A stretch of 64,000 nt of DNA from Johnsonella sp. (GCA_030529445.1 JAUMWW010000011.1:30597-94596), one strand, 5' to 3'; shown: positions 42,453 to 51,360, counted from the stretch's first letter. Notes: generated from the sequence alone by a model not told the origin. Numbers and translations: made by a program.

Positions 42453-44798
42453 TTATCTCTCCTTCAAGCTGTCTACCGCCTTTATTTTTTGAATCGCTCT
42501 CAATATCGAATGCGTGGACAGCGCCAGTATCACGGCGCAGAGGAAAAAGGATTTGACATAGGAGAAGGGAGGGATGTTAAACTCTATGATATAAGTTTCC
42601 GAAACCATCATCGCTTCAAAAAATTTCCTGCATAAATACGCCACCGGAAAGCCCATAATTAATCCCAAAACCATATAAACGAGCTGCTCGATAAAAATCA
42701 TCCTTCGGATTTCTCCCTTTTTGATTCCCATAATCATGAGGGTCGCAAACTCGGTTTTTCTTTCCCTTATGCTGATCATTGAAATATTATAGATCAGGAT
42801 AACTCCCGCCGCAATCGTCATGAAAATAAAAGTATCCATCATAAACCTCATGCTGCCCAATCTCTCTCTATAGGTTCTTAGCATGTTTTCGGTATCCGCA
42901 ATCGAAAAGATTCCGGAGCTCTTAATCAGCGCTTCCTTTACCTCCTTAAGCCTTCCTCTTTCGGCATTGATCAATATCGTATTCACCGGTTTTTCAATGT
43001 ATAAATACTCCTCTACCGCATTTAAATCGATAAAGCATCCTCTTCCGAATGTTTCGCCGATGATTTTTTTGATCATGATTTTACTGCTTTTTTCGGGCAG
43101 ATACCCGCTGCTGATCTCTATTCTGTCCCCTTCCTTTGCTCCCAGTTTTTTCGCTATCCTTTCATTGATGATCAGCCCCTCTCCGGAGGGCTCGTAATAA
43201 CGCTTATCCATGGCGTAAATCCTATGCATAAGAGAGCCCCTGCTCAGCCCGCTCAGTATCGCGTAGTCGCTATGGTTCTGAAAACGCAAAATCACGGGGA
43301 TCTCGCAATAACTCTCCGTCTCCGAAACTCCCTCTATCCCGCTCAGGGCATCCTTTGCCCGGGACGGGGTGGTAAATTTTTCAAGCGATACCTTAAGATC
43401 ATAGACTTGCACTCTTTCAAACTGAACAAAGAAGAGATTATCCAAAATCGTATCAAAGGAGAGCAAAACACTGGACATTCCGAAGGGAAAGGCAATGGCA
43501 AGAGCGATCAGCGCCGTTCTGGGAAAGCTTCGAAAAATCGAGCGGATTCCCATCTTTTCCATCGTATGGAGCTTATGCAGAGCATCGTCAAAGCCTGCAA
43601 ACTGCCGCAGTATTTTGGGGGATGCCGCCCTCATGGCTTCCGCCGGCTGGATCTTCGTGATTCCCCTGACTCCGAAGAAGACCGCAAATATCGATGAAAA
43701 CAGGGCGATTACCATGCCAAACGCTCTGGTGGATAAAAAATCTTTATAATCGCTTCCGGGCAGCACGAAGAAATCCTGATATAGGCGAAACATATATCTT
43801 CCGAAATATCCTCCGAAAGCTCCGCCCAGAAAACTTCCCGTCAGACCGATCAGAATCGCCTGAGCAAGATAGGGAAGAATCAGCTCATGATTCTTAAATC
43901 CCATTGCCTTCATCGTACCGATCAATCTCCTGTCCTGATCGATAATCTTCTTTAATACGACATAGAGCATAAAAACGGACATTCCCATAAAAATCAGGGG
44001 CAGGCTAAGTCCGATCGCCATCAGCTCTTCCAGCTCTCCCTCTACCATATTATAGCTGGTCTGGTTCTTTCTCTCCTGTATATTTCTTAATCCGTACTGC
44101 CTGAGCTTTTCGCTTAAAATCAGCTTCATATCCTCATAGCGATATCCCTCATCGAGCAAAAATCCGATTTCATTGACGCTCCGGCTTCTTCCCATAATGT
44201 CGTTCAGCCTCTGTGCATCGATAACCGCCATATCGTATTCGCTTCCGTCGCTGAGAAATGCCCCGCTGGGAGGAATCGTATAGATATAATTCGGAGCATA
44301 TGCATTTCCGCCTATCGTGAATCTATGGCTCTCTCCCTCTATAATGATACTGATTTCCTGCCCGGCTTTCCACCCTCTTGCCGCCATCATCTTTTCTCCT
44401 ATGAAAATCTGATCTTTCTGCGGAGGCATGGGACTGTCTATTCTGATTTGATTAAGCTCCATATCGCTCTCATAACCGAGCAGATGCAGACTGATGATGG
44501 AATCCATGTCTTCCGTGAGAATGCGCACATCCGCGGACAAAAGCCCCGCCGCTTTTTTAATTCCCGGAATTTCCTCCAGCTCTTCCAGCTCCGAACTCGG
44601 CATATACATGAGCTCGGCAAACACATCTGCCATCCGGTTTTTTTCGTAATACTCCTCTACCTGAGATTGCAGATTTTTCAGGGTATCCACCATGGATACA
44701 TAGACGAAGATCCCGAGAGCGATAATCAGGACGGCGCCTATATAGGTTCCCTTATTTTTGAACGCGGCTCTGAAAATATTTTTTCTGAAATGCCCCAT
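42453..44798 (-). CDS. FtsX-like ABC transporter permease
   Basis: A 781-residue permease with two FtsX-like modules. An N-terminal membrane helix (YIGAVLIIALGIFVYVSMVDTL) is followed by a large extracytoplasmic domain, then three helices near residues 260-390, a second extracytoplasmic domain and three more helices at the end (MDTFIFMTIAAGVILIYNISMI, QLVYMVLGLIMGFPVAYL, FFLCAVILALSTHSIL). It uses mechanical coupling to the ATPase and adaptor for export of a peptide, lipid or drug; the substrate is unknown. The ATG at 44798 follows GAGGG; another ATG lies five codons upstream. Confidence 0.92.
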   Translation of the reverse strand: MGHFRKNIFRAAFKNKGTYIGAVLIIALGIFVYVSMVDTLKNLQSQVEEYYEKNRMADVFAELMYMPSSELEELEEIPGIKKAAGLLSADVRILTEDMDSIISLHLLGYESDMELNQIRIDSPMPPQKDQIFIGEKMMAARGWKAGQEISIIIEGESHRFTIGGNAYAPNYIYTIPPSGAFLSDGSEYDMAVIDAQRLNDIMGRSRSVNEIGFLLDEGYRYEDMKLILSEKLRQYGLRNIQERKNQTSYNMVEGELEELMAIGLSLPLIFMGMSVFMLYVVLKKIIDQDRRLIGTMKAMGFKNHELILPYLAQAILIGLTGSFLGGAFGGYFGRYMFRLYQDFFVLPGSDYKDFLSTRAFGMVIALFSSIFAVFFGVRGITKIQPAEAMRAASPKILRQFAGFDDALHKLHTMEKMGIRSIFRSFPRTALIALAIAFPFGMSSVLLSFDTILDNLFFVQFERVQVYDLKVSLEKFTTPSRAKDALSGIEGVSETESYCEIPVILRFQNHSDYAILSGLSRGSLMHRIYAMDKRYYEPSGEGLIINERIAKKLGAKEGDRIEISSGYLPEKSSKIMIKKIIGETFGRGCFIDLNAVEEYLYIEKPVNTILINAERGRLKEVKEALIKSSGIFSIADTENMLRTYRERLGSMRFMMDTFIFMTIAAGVILIYNISMISIRERKTEFATLMIMGIKKGEIRRMIFIEQLVYMVLGLIMGFPVAYLCRKFFEAMMVSETYIIEFNIPPFSYVKSFFLCAVILALSTHSILRAIQKIKAVDSLKER

Positions 44799-44846
44799 TT
44801 CTTTTTCCCTCATTTCTTTTAAAAAATGAGTTACCTTTTCCTAACT

Positions 44847-44875
44847 ATTATCTATAATATCATATTTTTCATCAA
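44847..44875 (-). promoter_or_regulatory. Candidate promoter of efflux operon
   Basis: On the minus strand TTGATG, a 17-base spacer and GATAAT, about 50 bases before the permease start. The match is moderate and the region is very AT-rich. Confidence 0.45.
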
Positions 44876-44944
44876 AATGCAGATTTTTTTCTTTTAATTT
44901 CCATTTTATTGATAACTTAAAATTACAAAACATTACAAAATACC

Positions 44945-44973
44945 TGTACAAAATTAAAAAACAATTGTATAAT
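44945..44973 (+). promoter_or_regulatory. Candidate promoter of selenium/sulfur cluster
   Basis: TGTACA, a 17-base spacer and an exact TATAAT on the plus strand, about 100 bases before the cysteine desulfurase start. The surrounding 120 bases are strongly AT-rich with repeated TTACAA half-sites. Confidence 0.55.
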
Positions 44974-44989
44974 TACAATATGATTGTAA
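44973..44989. promoter_or_regulatory. Palindromic operator-like site over transcription start
   Basis: TTACAAT-ATG-ATTGTAA is a perfect 7-bp inverted repeat starting at the last base of the -10 box. The same TTACAA half-site recurs in tandem at about 44931-44948, and ACAATTGT lies inside the spacer. Placement over the start point suggests repression by a dimeric regulator. Confidence 0.6.
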
Positions 44990-45071
44990 AAAAATATAAA
45001 ACTTTTCTTAAGTTCCTCCTGCATTCCTGCTTTTTTTCTGCGGAGGCGCTTCAACGAAAATGAGGCGGATC

Positions 45072-46274
45072 ATGAAAAAAATATATCTCGATAATGCGGC
45101 AAGCAGCTTTCCCAAGGCTCCGGGGGTGAGCGAGGCGGTAAAATACTATATGGATGAAATCGGAGCAAGCATTAACCGCTCTACCTATGAATCTGCGGTA
45201 GATGCCGGAATGACGACGCTTTCTCTTCGGGAAAGAGCCTGCAGGATCTTTTCTTTCCCCCAGATCGACCATCTGATTATTACTCCCGGAGCGACTGCGG
45301 GTCTGAATATGCTGATTAAAGGCTTTATTCAAAAAGGGGACCATGTCCTGCTCAGCTCCCTCGAGCATAATGCGGTCATGCGCCCCATCCATTCGATTGC
45401 AAAAGAACTTTTCTGGGACAGGAAGACGGAGCGCTTCATCGATGCCGCCGACTTAAAATATCGGGAATTTGCAAGCTATACGAGAATTCCCTATTCCGAG
45501 AAAAACACGATGGACTATGAGTCCATACCGAAGCTGATCCGCAAAAATACGAAGGCATTGATCATGCTTCATGCCTCCAATGTGAGCGGAAGCCTTCATG
45601 ATATCGACAAAGTATCCGCAATCTGCAGGAAATACGGAATCGATTTTATCCTTGATGCGGCTCAGACTGCGGGGCATTATCCCATCGATTTCACCAAAAG
45701 CGGACTTTCCGCAATGGTAACGCCCGGGCATAAAGGGCTGCTCGGTCCTCAGGGCATAGGTCTCATGTTTCTGGACCCCGATTTTGCAAAAAAACTTTCT
45801 CCTCTCCTGGAAGGAGGCACGGGGAGCGCCTCGGACAGCGAATTTACCCCGGATTTTATGCCGGATAAGTTTGAGCCCGGCACCCCGAATATTCCGGCAA
45901 TATACGGTCTGGAGAAGGCGCTTGAATTTATTGAAGAAAAAGGAGTCCTGAGCTTTCGCGAACATGAGCAGAAGCTGATTCTTCGATTTATGCAGGCATT
46001 AAAAACGCTTGATCATATAAAAATACTGGGAGAGGAGGGCAAAGAACATATAGGCGTTGTCAGCCTGGATTTTATCGAGCAGGATAATGCACTGATCTCT
46101 TCAAAGCTTGCGGATCGATACCATATTATGACCAGATGCGGTCTGCACTGTGCACCGAACGCTCATAAAACCTACGGCACGGATACGAGAGGAAGCGTAC
46201 GTTTTTCCTTCGGTTATTTCAATACCGAAAGCGACGTGGACTATGCGATTAAGGTGATAAGGGAAATAGTATGA
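45072..46274 (+). CDS. Cysteine desulfurase family protein (class V aminotransferase)
   Basis: A 400-residue PLP enzyme. IYLDNAASSFPKAPGVSEAV at the start, LEHNAVMRP, LDAAQTAGHYPID, the Schiff-base lysine in TPGHKGLLGPQGIG, and the catalytic cysteine in MTRCGLHCAPNAHKT place it in the desulfurase subfamily linked to selenium and sulfur handling rather than in IscS/SufS proper. It would release sulfur or selenium from cysteine or selenocysteine as a persulfide. The ATG at 45072 follows GAGG; an ATG four codons earlier is possible. First gene of a four-gene cluster. Confidence 0.92.
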   Translation: MKKIYLDNAASSFPKAPGVSEAVKYYMDEIGASINRSTYESAVDAGMTTLSLRERACRIFSFPQIDHLIITPGATAGLNMLIKGFIQKGDHVLLSSLEHNAVMRPIHSIAKELFWDRKTERFIDAADLKYREFASYTRIPYSEKNTMDYESIPKLIRKNTKALIMLHASNVSGSLHDIDKVSAICRKYGIDFILDAAQTAGHYPIDFTKSGLSAMVTPGHKGLLGPQGIGLMFLDPDFAKKLSPLLEGGTGSASDSEFTPDFMPDKFEPGTPNIPAIYGLEKALEFIEEKGVLSFREHEQKLILRFMQALKTLDHIKILGEEGKEHIGVVSLDFIEQDNALISSKLADRYHIMTRCGLHCAPNAHKTYGTDTRGSVRFSFGYFNTESDVDYAIKVIREIV

Positions 46275-46301
46275 TAAAAATAAAAAGGAGATTTTAGGAA
46301 A

Positions 46302-47396
46302 ATGAAAACAAAATACACAGACGCAAGAATACTTCTTGCCGGAGCATTGACCGGCTTTGCCGCTTTGCTTCTCTCATTTTTGGGAAACCCCGCAAATATG
46401 GGCTTCTGCATTGCATGCTTTCTGAGAGATATTGCCGGTGCGCTGGGATTGCATCGTGCCGATAAGGTGCAGTATCTTCGTCCGGAAATCATCGGACTCG
46501 TCATCGGCGCTTTCGGAACCGCAATCGCTACAAAGGAGTTTAAGCCTAAGGCGGGCTCCTCTCCCGCAACCCGATTTGTTTTGGGTATGATACTGGTGAT
46601 CGGGGCGCTTATCTTCCTCGGCTGCCCGCTCAGAATGGTGCTGCGCCTTGCCGGAGGAGACTTTAATGCAATCACCGGATTGGTCGGCTACATCATCGGA
46701 ATTTATATCGGAACGATCTTCCTCAATAAGGGCTTCTCCTTGAAGCGCTCCTATGATGTGGGAAAGACGGACGGCTATGTGCTGCCTGCCGCGATGGCTC
46801 TGCTTTTGGTGCTTTTACTCGTTATTCCTTCCATCTTTATCTTCAGTCAGGAAGGTCCCGGTTCAAAGCATGCTCCTTTATTGATCGCTTTGCTGATTTC
46901 TCTTGCCGTAGGCGTTTTATCCCAGAGAGCAAGGCTTTGCACGGTCGGAGGAATCCGCGACTTCATCATGTTCAAAGACACAAGGCTTCTTTCCGGTTCC
47001 GCTATGATTCTGGTTTTGGTATTGGTCGGAAACATCATCCTGCAAAAGTTCAAGCCCGGTTTTGCGCTTCAGCCCATCTCACATAGCAGCCATGTTTGGA
47101 ATTTATTGGGCATGGTACTGGTCGGCTGGGCTTCCGTCCTGCTCGGAGGCTGCCCCTTCCGTCAGCTTATTCTCGCAGGAGAGGGCAACGGCGATTCCGC
47201 GGTAACCGTGGCGGGCATGATCGCAGGTGCCGCATTTGCGCATAACTTTAAGCTTGCAGCGGCTCCCGATTCTCTGAACGAGGCAAAGGAGCTTGTAGTC
47301 GGCGGGCTTTCCGCCAACGGCAAAGCAGCCGCTTTTATTTGTCTGGCTGCGCTGATTGCGATTTCCCTGATTAATCTTCCGAAGGAGGCAAAATAA
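46302..47396 (+). CDS. yedE: YedE-family putative selenium/sulfur transporter
   Basis: A 364-residue membrane protein made of two YeeE/YedE repeats with about nine to ten helices. It has the paired conserved cysteines GFCIACFLRDIAGALG and IFLGCPLRMVLRL in the first half, and ARLCTVGGIRDF and VLLGGCPFRQLILAGEGNGDS in the second. The family moves thiosulfate or related sulfur compounds; this subfamily is found beside YedF and selenium genes. Its start lies 27 bases after the desulfurase and it runs into yedF two bases after its stop. Confidence 0.93.
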   Translation: MKTKYTDARILLAGALTGFAALLLSFLGNPANMGFCIACFLRDIAGALGLHRADKVQYLRPEIIGLVIGAFGTAIATKEFKPKAGSSPATRFVLGMILVIGALIFLGCPLRMVLRLAGGDFNAITGLVGYIIGIYIGTIFLNKGFSLKRSYDVGKTDGYVLPAAMALLLVLLLVIPSIFIFSQEGPGSKHAPLLIALLISLAVGVLSQRARLCTVGGIRDFIMFKDTRLLSGSAMILVLVLVGNIILQKFKPGFALQPISHSSHVWNLLGMVLVGWASVLLGGCPFRQLILAGEGNGDSAVTVAGMIAGAAFAHNFKLAAAPDSLNEAKELVVGGLSANGKAAAFICLAALIAISLINLPKEAK

Positions 47397-47397
47397 T

Positions 47398-47601
47398 ATG
47401 ATAGACGCAAGAGGTTTTTCCTGTCCCACTCCCGTATTGATGGTAAAAAAAGAAATTGAAGCAAAAAAACCGCAAACTCTGAGCGTTTTGGTGGATAATG
47501 TCTGTGCGGTCGAAAATATTACACGCTTCGCAGAGAGTCAGGGCTATCGCCTGAGTTCAAATAAAGAAGGAGAGGATTTCAGACTTGAACTGCAAAAATA
47601 A
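47398..47601 (+). CDS. yedF: YedF/TusA-like sulfur carrier
   Basis: A 67-residue small protein with the TusA-family motif RGFSCPTPVLMVKKEIE, where Cys9 in CPTP is the persulfide or perselenide carrier, and a typical beta-alpha-beta-alpha-beta length. Many YedF proteins carry a second C-terminal domain that is missing here. It probably accepts sulfur or selenium delivered by YedE or the desulfurase. Confidence 0.9.
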   Translation: MIDARGFSCPTPVLMVKKEIEAKKPQTLSVLVDNVCAVENITRFAESQGYRLSSNKEGEDFRLELQK

Positions 47602-47620
47602 CAAGTCGAAAAAATAAGAT

Positions 47621-47854
47621 ATGCAAGAATATTTGGCAACATTTCATACTCATCTTTCCGCAATGATCACCGGTAAAAAACTCAAGGCGGAAGCGGAAAA
47701 GGTAAGGCTTGAACCCGTGCCGAGAAAGCTTTCTTCCTCCTGCGGAACCTGCGTGCGTTTCGAAGCAAAAAGCAGTCTGGTTCATTGCATGGACAAGGAT
47801 TATGAGGCCTTATATCAGGTGCTGGCTGAAGATGAATATCTTAAATTGGCATAA
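47621..47854 (+). CDS. DUF3343 putative Se/S carrier protein
   Basis: A 77-residue protein of the DUF3343 family, which accompanies YedE/YedF in Clostridia. It has FHTHLSAMITGKKLKAEAEKVRLEPVPRKLSSSCGTCVRFE, with two cysteines (CGTC) placed as a thiol pair near residue 42, and a third in VHCMD. The usual role proposed is binding or passing sulfur or selenium. Last gene before a bidirectional terminator. Confidence 0.85.
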   Translation: MQEYLATFHTHLSAMITGKKLKAEAEKVRLEPVPRKLSSSCGTCVRFEAKSSLVHCMDKDYEALYQVLAEDEYLKLA

Positions 47855-47861
47855 TAAGAGT

Positions 47862-47892
47862 GGAGGGGATTATCAAATCCCCTCCCGCTTTA
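47862..47892. terminator. Bidirectional terminator between DUF3343 and CPBP genes
   Basis: GGAGGGGATT pairs perfectly with AATCCCCTCC around an ATCA loop (10 bp). Plus transcripts continue CGCTTTATTAT; minus transcripts continue into ACTCTTATTATG. The uridine runs are weak, the stem strong. Confidence 0.75.
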
Positions 47893-48921
47893 TTATATCG
47901 GTTTAATGATACTGATCATAAACAAAACATTGAAAAGCCAAAAAACGATCATCCAGATCGAAGAAAAGCTCCCGGCATAAAGCCCTTTTAAGCTCCTATG
48001 CTCCGACAGATAATTCCGTATCCCGCCCCTCTTCTTAAGAAGCCCAAAAATTGCCGCAATGATAAAAATAATCTCGAAGATCCTTTCTGCGGCAAAAGAA
48101 AAGCCTGCGGGAAATATTCCGATCAGGACAGGATAGAGGATTCCCAGTCCGAGATTATTGAATATATGCAGAAAGATCGTCCAGAAAATGGAATATTCCA
48201 AGGCAATATATCCGTATAAAATCCCGAACAGAAAGGCAAAGATTGCCTGGGTCGGATTGCCGTGCATGAGGCCGAAAAACATCGCCGACATGAGAATCGC
48301 AAATACCTTTCCGTATTTTTCCAGATAGCGAAGAACCAGTCCCCTGTAAATCAGCTCCTCCACCAAAGGGGCAAAGATCGCGGTATAAAAAAGCGCAGCC
48401 GCATCCTCTCCCGGATCCGTTGCGGCAATAAAGGCTTCCTTAAGCGTAAGTCCGAAGAGATTGAAGAGGAATTCGAAAATCCCGTTCAAATAAGTAAAGA
48501 TTCCCTGAAAGGCAAGGCTGAGCAAAACACAGTAAAGCAGGGTACGGAGCGTCATCTTTCTCTCCAAGAGGAAGATCCTTTCTCCCGCCTCCTCCTTTCT
48601 TAAGCGCAGCAAAAGCATTCCGAAGCTGAGCAGGATCCCCGCAATCGTGATGATGCCGTCTCCCAGAAAAAATCTCTTCAGGGGATCCTTAAGCTGCGTT
48701 ATATCCGCCTCCAGATCTATTCCCCACCAAAAAATCAGCAGGAAAAAATAGAGAAAAGCAAAAATAATGCTCAGGAGCTGATAGAGAAAAAGATGCTTCG
48801 ACAGCTTGTTTATCCTCTTTTTAAAATCTTTCTTCGCCGCCTTTTCCCTTTCCCTATCCTTCATCTCTTCCCATAAGAGCTCTTCCCGGGATATTTCTTC
48901 TCCCTCCTCCTTGATGTACAT
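47893..48921 (-). CDS. CPBP-family intramembrane metalloprotease
   Basis: A 342-residue membrane protein. A charged cytosolic N-terminus of about 50 residues is followed by about eight helices. The CAAX-protease/bacteriocin-processing motifs are in the second half: PLVEELIYRGLVLRY (EEXXXR), MFFGLMHGNPTQAI (FXXXH) and IFLHIFNNLGLG (HXXXN). These are the metal ligands of Abi proteases. Gram-positive members act in bacteriocin self-immunity or membrane-protein processing; the substrate here is unknown. The ATG at 48921 follows ATAGGAGAG and lies seven bases after the GT4 stop. Confidence 0.9.
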   Translation of the reverse strand: MYIKEEGEEISREELLWEEMKDREREKAAKKDFKKRINKLSKHLFLYQLLSIIFAFLYFFLLIFWWGIDLEADITQLKDPLKRFFLGDGIITIAGILLSFGMLLLRLRKEEAGERIFLLERKMTLRTLLYCVLLSLAFQGIFTYLNGIFEFLFNLFGLTLKEAFIAATDPGEDAAALFYTAIFAPLVEELIYRGLVLRYLEKYGKVFAILMSAMFFGLMHGNPTQAIFAFLFGILYGYIALEYSIFWTIFLHIFNNLGLGILYPVLIGIFPAGFSFAAERIFEIIFIIAAIFGLLKKRGGIRNYLSEHRSLKGLYAGSFSSIWMIVFWLFNVLFMISIIKPI

Positions 48922-48928
48922 ATCTCTC

Positions 48929-50182
48929 CTATCCCTCCGCTTTGAGAAGCTTCTCCAAATAAATCTCGGTCTTATCAAGGATGCCCTTCCAGGAATGCTC
49001 GTCGATTTTCCTGCGCACCTCTTCAGAGGGCTCTTCCTGCGCTTTTACCCTCGCGATCTGCATAAGAATTTTTTCTCTTAAGGCTTCGACAAAGGCAGGC
49101 TTATCTTCCTCATAAGGTTTATCCACTTCCATCAGCCGAGGGAGCTTTACATACTCGATCAGCCCGGATTCATTGATCTCTCCCGAGAGCAGCCAGACCA
49201 GCCCTTCGATAGCCGTACTTACGACCCGGCAGCCGGAAGCAAGCGCCTCTATATTCACCAGCCCGAGCCCTTCGTAATAGGAGGGAAGGATGAAAATATC
49301 CGATTCTCTCATCTTCCTTGCAAGCTCATGCTGAGGCAGTGCAGGAAGAAATTCCAGATTCTTGCTGTAGCCAGCGCATTCTCTCAGCTTCTCCTTCTGC
49401 GAAAGATCCGCATTGCCTACGAGGGTAAGCCTGATCTTTTCATCGCTTTTTTCAATCTCCGGCAATGCCTTCGCCAACTCGTATACTCCCTTTGCATAGG
49501 CTATCTTTCCGGCATAGAGAAGCTCCGTTCTCTTCTCCTCCAAGCCCTCTTCGTTTCCATGGCGGGAGGAAGCCTCGGCATAAAAAACCTCCTGATTGAA
49601 CCCCCCTCCCATTACCTCGATTTTGGAGGACGGGATTCCTATCAGCTTCTCGATATCTTCGATATCTTTGGGCGCGATCACAAAGCATGCGTCGAGATTT
49701 TCAATTCCTTCCATATATTTTTCACGAAAATAACCGTGCTTCTTGATCTGGCGTATATCGGTGCCATGCCCTATTCCCAGAACTTTTTTATCCGAAAAGC
49801 AGCGCCTTGCCAATGCCGTCAGCATAAAGAGATGATGCGAGATAATGATATCCGGATCAAATTCCTCCTTGGCTTTCAAAAGCCTTTTTTCAAACGCTCC
49901 CATCCAAAGCTCTATCTGCTCGGGGCTCATCGAGGAATATACCGTGGAAGTATAGGGCATCTCGTCACTCATCCCCGCAATGGGAAAATCCAGTTCTTTG
50001 CTTGAAAATTCCACGGGATATTGCAGGATATCTTCCGGAAAATCTGCTTTTTTCTCCGAATCGAGAGCATAGATCAGGGCATTTTCATGCCCCCTCTCTG
50101 CAAGTCCCTTTACCAAAACAGAATAATAAATTCCGCTCCCCGTCATCGAGGGAAGCTGCGCCAAACAATGCAGTATTTTCAA
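48929..50182 (-). CDS. Glycosyltransferase family 4
   Basis: A 417-residue GT-B glycosyltransferase. N-terminal half: LHCLAQLPSMTGSGIYYSVLVKGLAERGHENALIY (GSG loop for acceptor). C-terminal half: RTELLYAGKIAYAKGVYELAKAL, FILPSYYEGLGLVNIEALASGCRVVSTAIEGL with the EX7E-like catalytic pair. No surface-polysaccharide genes are next to it, so it may act alone on a glycolipid or small molecule. The start is a TTG at 50182 with AGAGGTG upstream. Confidence 0.88.
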   Translation of the reverse strand: MKILHCLAQLPSMTGSGIYYSVLVKGLAERGHENALIYALDSEKKADFPEDILQYPVEFSSKELDFPIAGMSDEMPYTSTVYSSMSPEQIELWMGAFEKRLLKAKEEFDPDIIISHHLFMLTALARRCFSDKKVLGIGHGTDIRQIKKHGYFREKYMEGIENLDACFVIAPKDIEDIEKLIGIPSSKIEVMGGGFNQEVFYAEASSRHGNEEGLEEKRTELLYAGKIAYAKGVYELAKALPEIEKSDEKIRLTLVGNADLSQKEKLRECAGYSKNLEFLPALPQHELARKMRESDIFILPSYYEGLGLVNIEALASGCRVVSTAIEGLVWLLSGEINESGLIEYVKLPRLMEVDKPYEEDKPAFVEALREKILMQIARVKAQEEPSEEVRRKIDEHSWKGILDKTEIYLEKLLKAEG

Positions 50183-50251
50183 TATTTCACCTCTTTGATT
50201 TGATGTTTAACGCCAAAGGCATTCTCTCTTTCAGCCGAAAATAAGATGCCC

Positions 50252-50548
50252 TTATTCATAATAATCCAGACAGACTCTCTCGCAGGCAAAAGGTTTAATC
50301 TCGTTTTTTGCCACCTCGACATGAGCGGGATGCTCCGCATAGAGCTTTAAATCTTCCTCATTTTTTACCTCACTGATTAAGGCGATATCATGCGTACTGC
50401 TTTTTTGCGGATTTTCTATGACTTTTGCGCTGTAAAGCTGCGGTATGATCCCGGGAAGCCTCTCGAGGCTTTCCTTAATCCTCTTCTTTACGGCTTCCTT
50501 ATCCGCAACCTCTTCTTTTATCTTCCACATCACAATATGTTTCAGCAT
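50252..50548 (-). CDS. Dabb-family stress-response barrel protein
   Basis: A 98-residue dimeric alpha/beta barrel domain protein. It has the family start MLKHIVMWKIKEEVADKEAVKKRIKESLERLPG and the ending IALISEVKNEEDLKLYAEHPAHVEVAKNEIKPFACERVCLDY. In plants and bacteria such proteins are induced by stress or act as small cyclases; the bacterial role is unclear. It sits between the PurC homologue and the GT4 gene, probably in one operon. Confidence 0.9.
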   Translation of the reverse strand: MLKHIVMWKIKEEVADKEAVKKRIKESLERLPGIIPQLYSAKVIENPQKSSTHDIALISEVKNEEDLKLYAEHPAHVEVAKNEIKPFACERVCLDYYE

Positions 50549-50587
50549 ATCCTCGTCTCCCTTTTCTTATGGATTTTTACTTTGATT

Positions 50588-51274
50588 TTATGCTTCCAGC
50601 ATCATCTTTTCCAGCTTGAGCGGTTCTACATACTCTCCGTTCTTATAGGCTCTCATATTGCCTCCGGAAATCTCATCGATCAGCGCAATATGCCTGTCCT
50701 CTCCGACTCTTCCGAACTCAAACTTGATATCATAAAGATCCATGCCCTTCTTTGCGAGCTCATCTTTTACGATCTCCGCGATTTTTCTGGTCATATCGAC
50801 GAGGACGGCATACTCCTCCTTGCTCATAATGCCGAGCATATCCAATGCCTCCTCCGTAATCAGAGGATCGTTTCTTTCATCATCCTTAAGTGTAAGTTCA
50901 ACATATGCATCCAGAGGCTGTCCGCTCTTGATATATTTCCCGTAACGGCGAATAAAGCTTCCTACCGCTCTGTAACGGCAGATTACCTCCACGCCCTGAC
51001 CGAAGGAAGCAGCCGGCAGCACCGTCATCGTTCTGTTCTCTATATCCGCATCCAGATAATGTGTCGCTATCCCTGCGGCATTGATCTTTTCAAAAAAGAA
51101 TTTCGTCAGCTTAAGTCCCGCTTCTCCCGCTCCTTCCATGGTAAGACCTACCGTATTGGCACCCGGATCGAATACTCCGTCCACGCCGGTAACATCATCC
51201 TTGAACTTCAGCAGAAATTTTCCGTTTTCCAAATCAAATACGTCCTTTGTTTTGCCCTGATATACCTTTTTCAT
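50588..51274 (-). CDS. Second SAICAR-synthetase-like protein (PurC paralogue)
   Basis: A 228-residue PurC-family protein. MKKVYQGKTKDVFDLENGKFLLKFKDDVTG is the typical ATP-binding start, and VICRYRAVGSFIRRYG, PLITEEAL and DLYDIKFEFGR follow family pattern. The C-terminal catalytic signature DEISPDSCRLWD is replaced by DEISGGNMRAYKNGEYV. The canonical purC at 23645-24370 retains it, and the two are clearly not copies of each other. It may be a true second enzyme or a PurC-like ligase with another substrate. It has its own promoter and is not near other purine genes. Confidence 0.85.
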   Translation of the reverse strand: MKKVYQGKTKDVFDLENGKFLLKFKDDVTGVDGVFDPGANTVGLTMEGAGEAGLKLTKFFFEKINAAGIATHYLDADIENRTMTVLPAASFGQGVEVICRYRAVGSFIRRYGKYIKSGQPLDAYVELTLKDDERNDPLITEEALDMLGIMSKEEYAVLVDMTRKIAEIVKDELAKKGMDLYDIKFEFGRVGEDRHIALIDEISGGNMRAYKNGEYVEPLKLEKMMLEA

Positions 51275-51311
51275 CTTCGATTCTCCTTGGCTTATATTGA
51301 ATTACCAAGTA

Positions 51312-51340
51312 ATAATATCGAAAAGAGCGGAAATATTCAA
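51312..51340 (-). promoter_or_regulatory. Promoter of PurC-paralogue operon
   Basis: On the minus strand TTGAAT, a 17-base spacer and TATTAT, about 40 bases before the PurC-like start. Genes from here to the CPBP protease are closely spaced with no terminator between. Confidence 0.7.
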
Positions 51341-51360
51341 GATTTTCGGCGAAAATTTTA

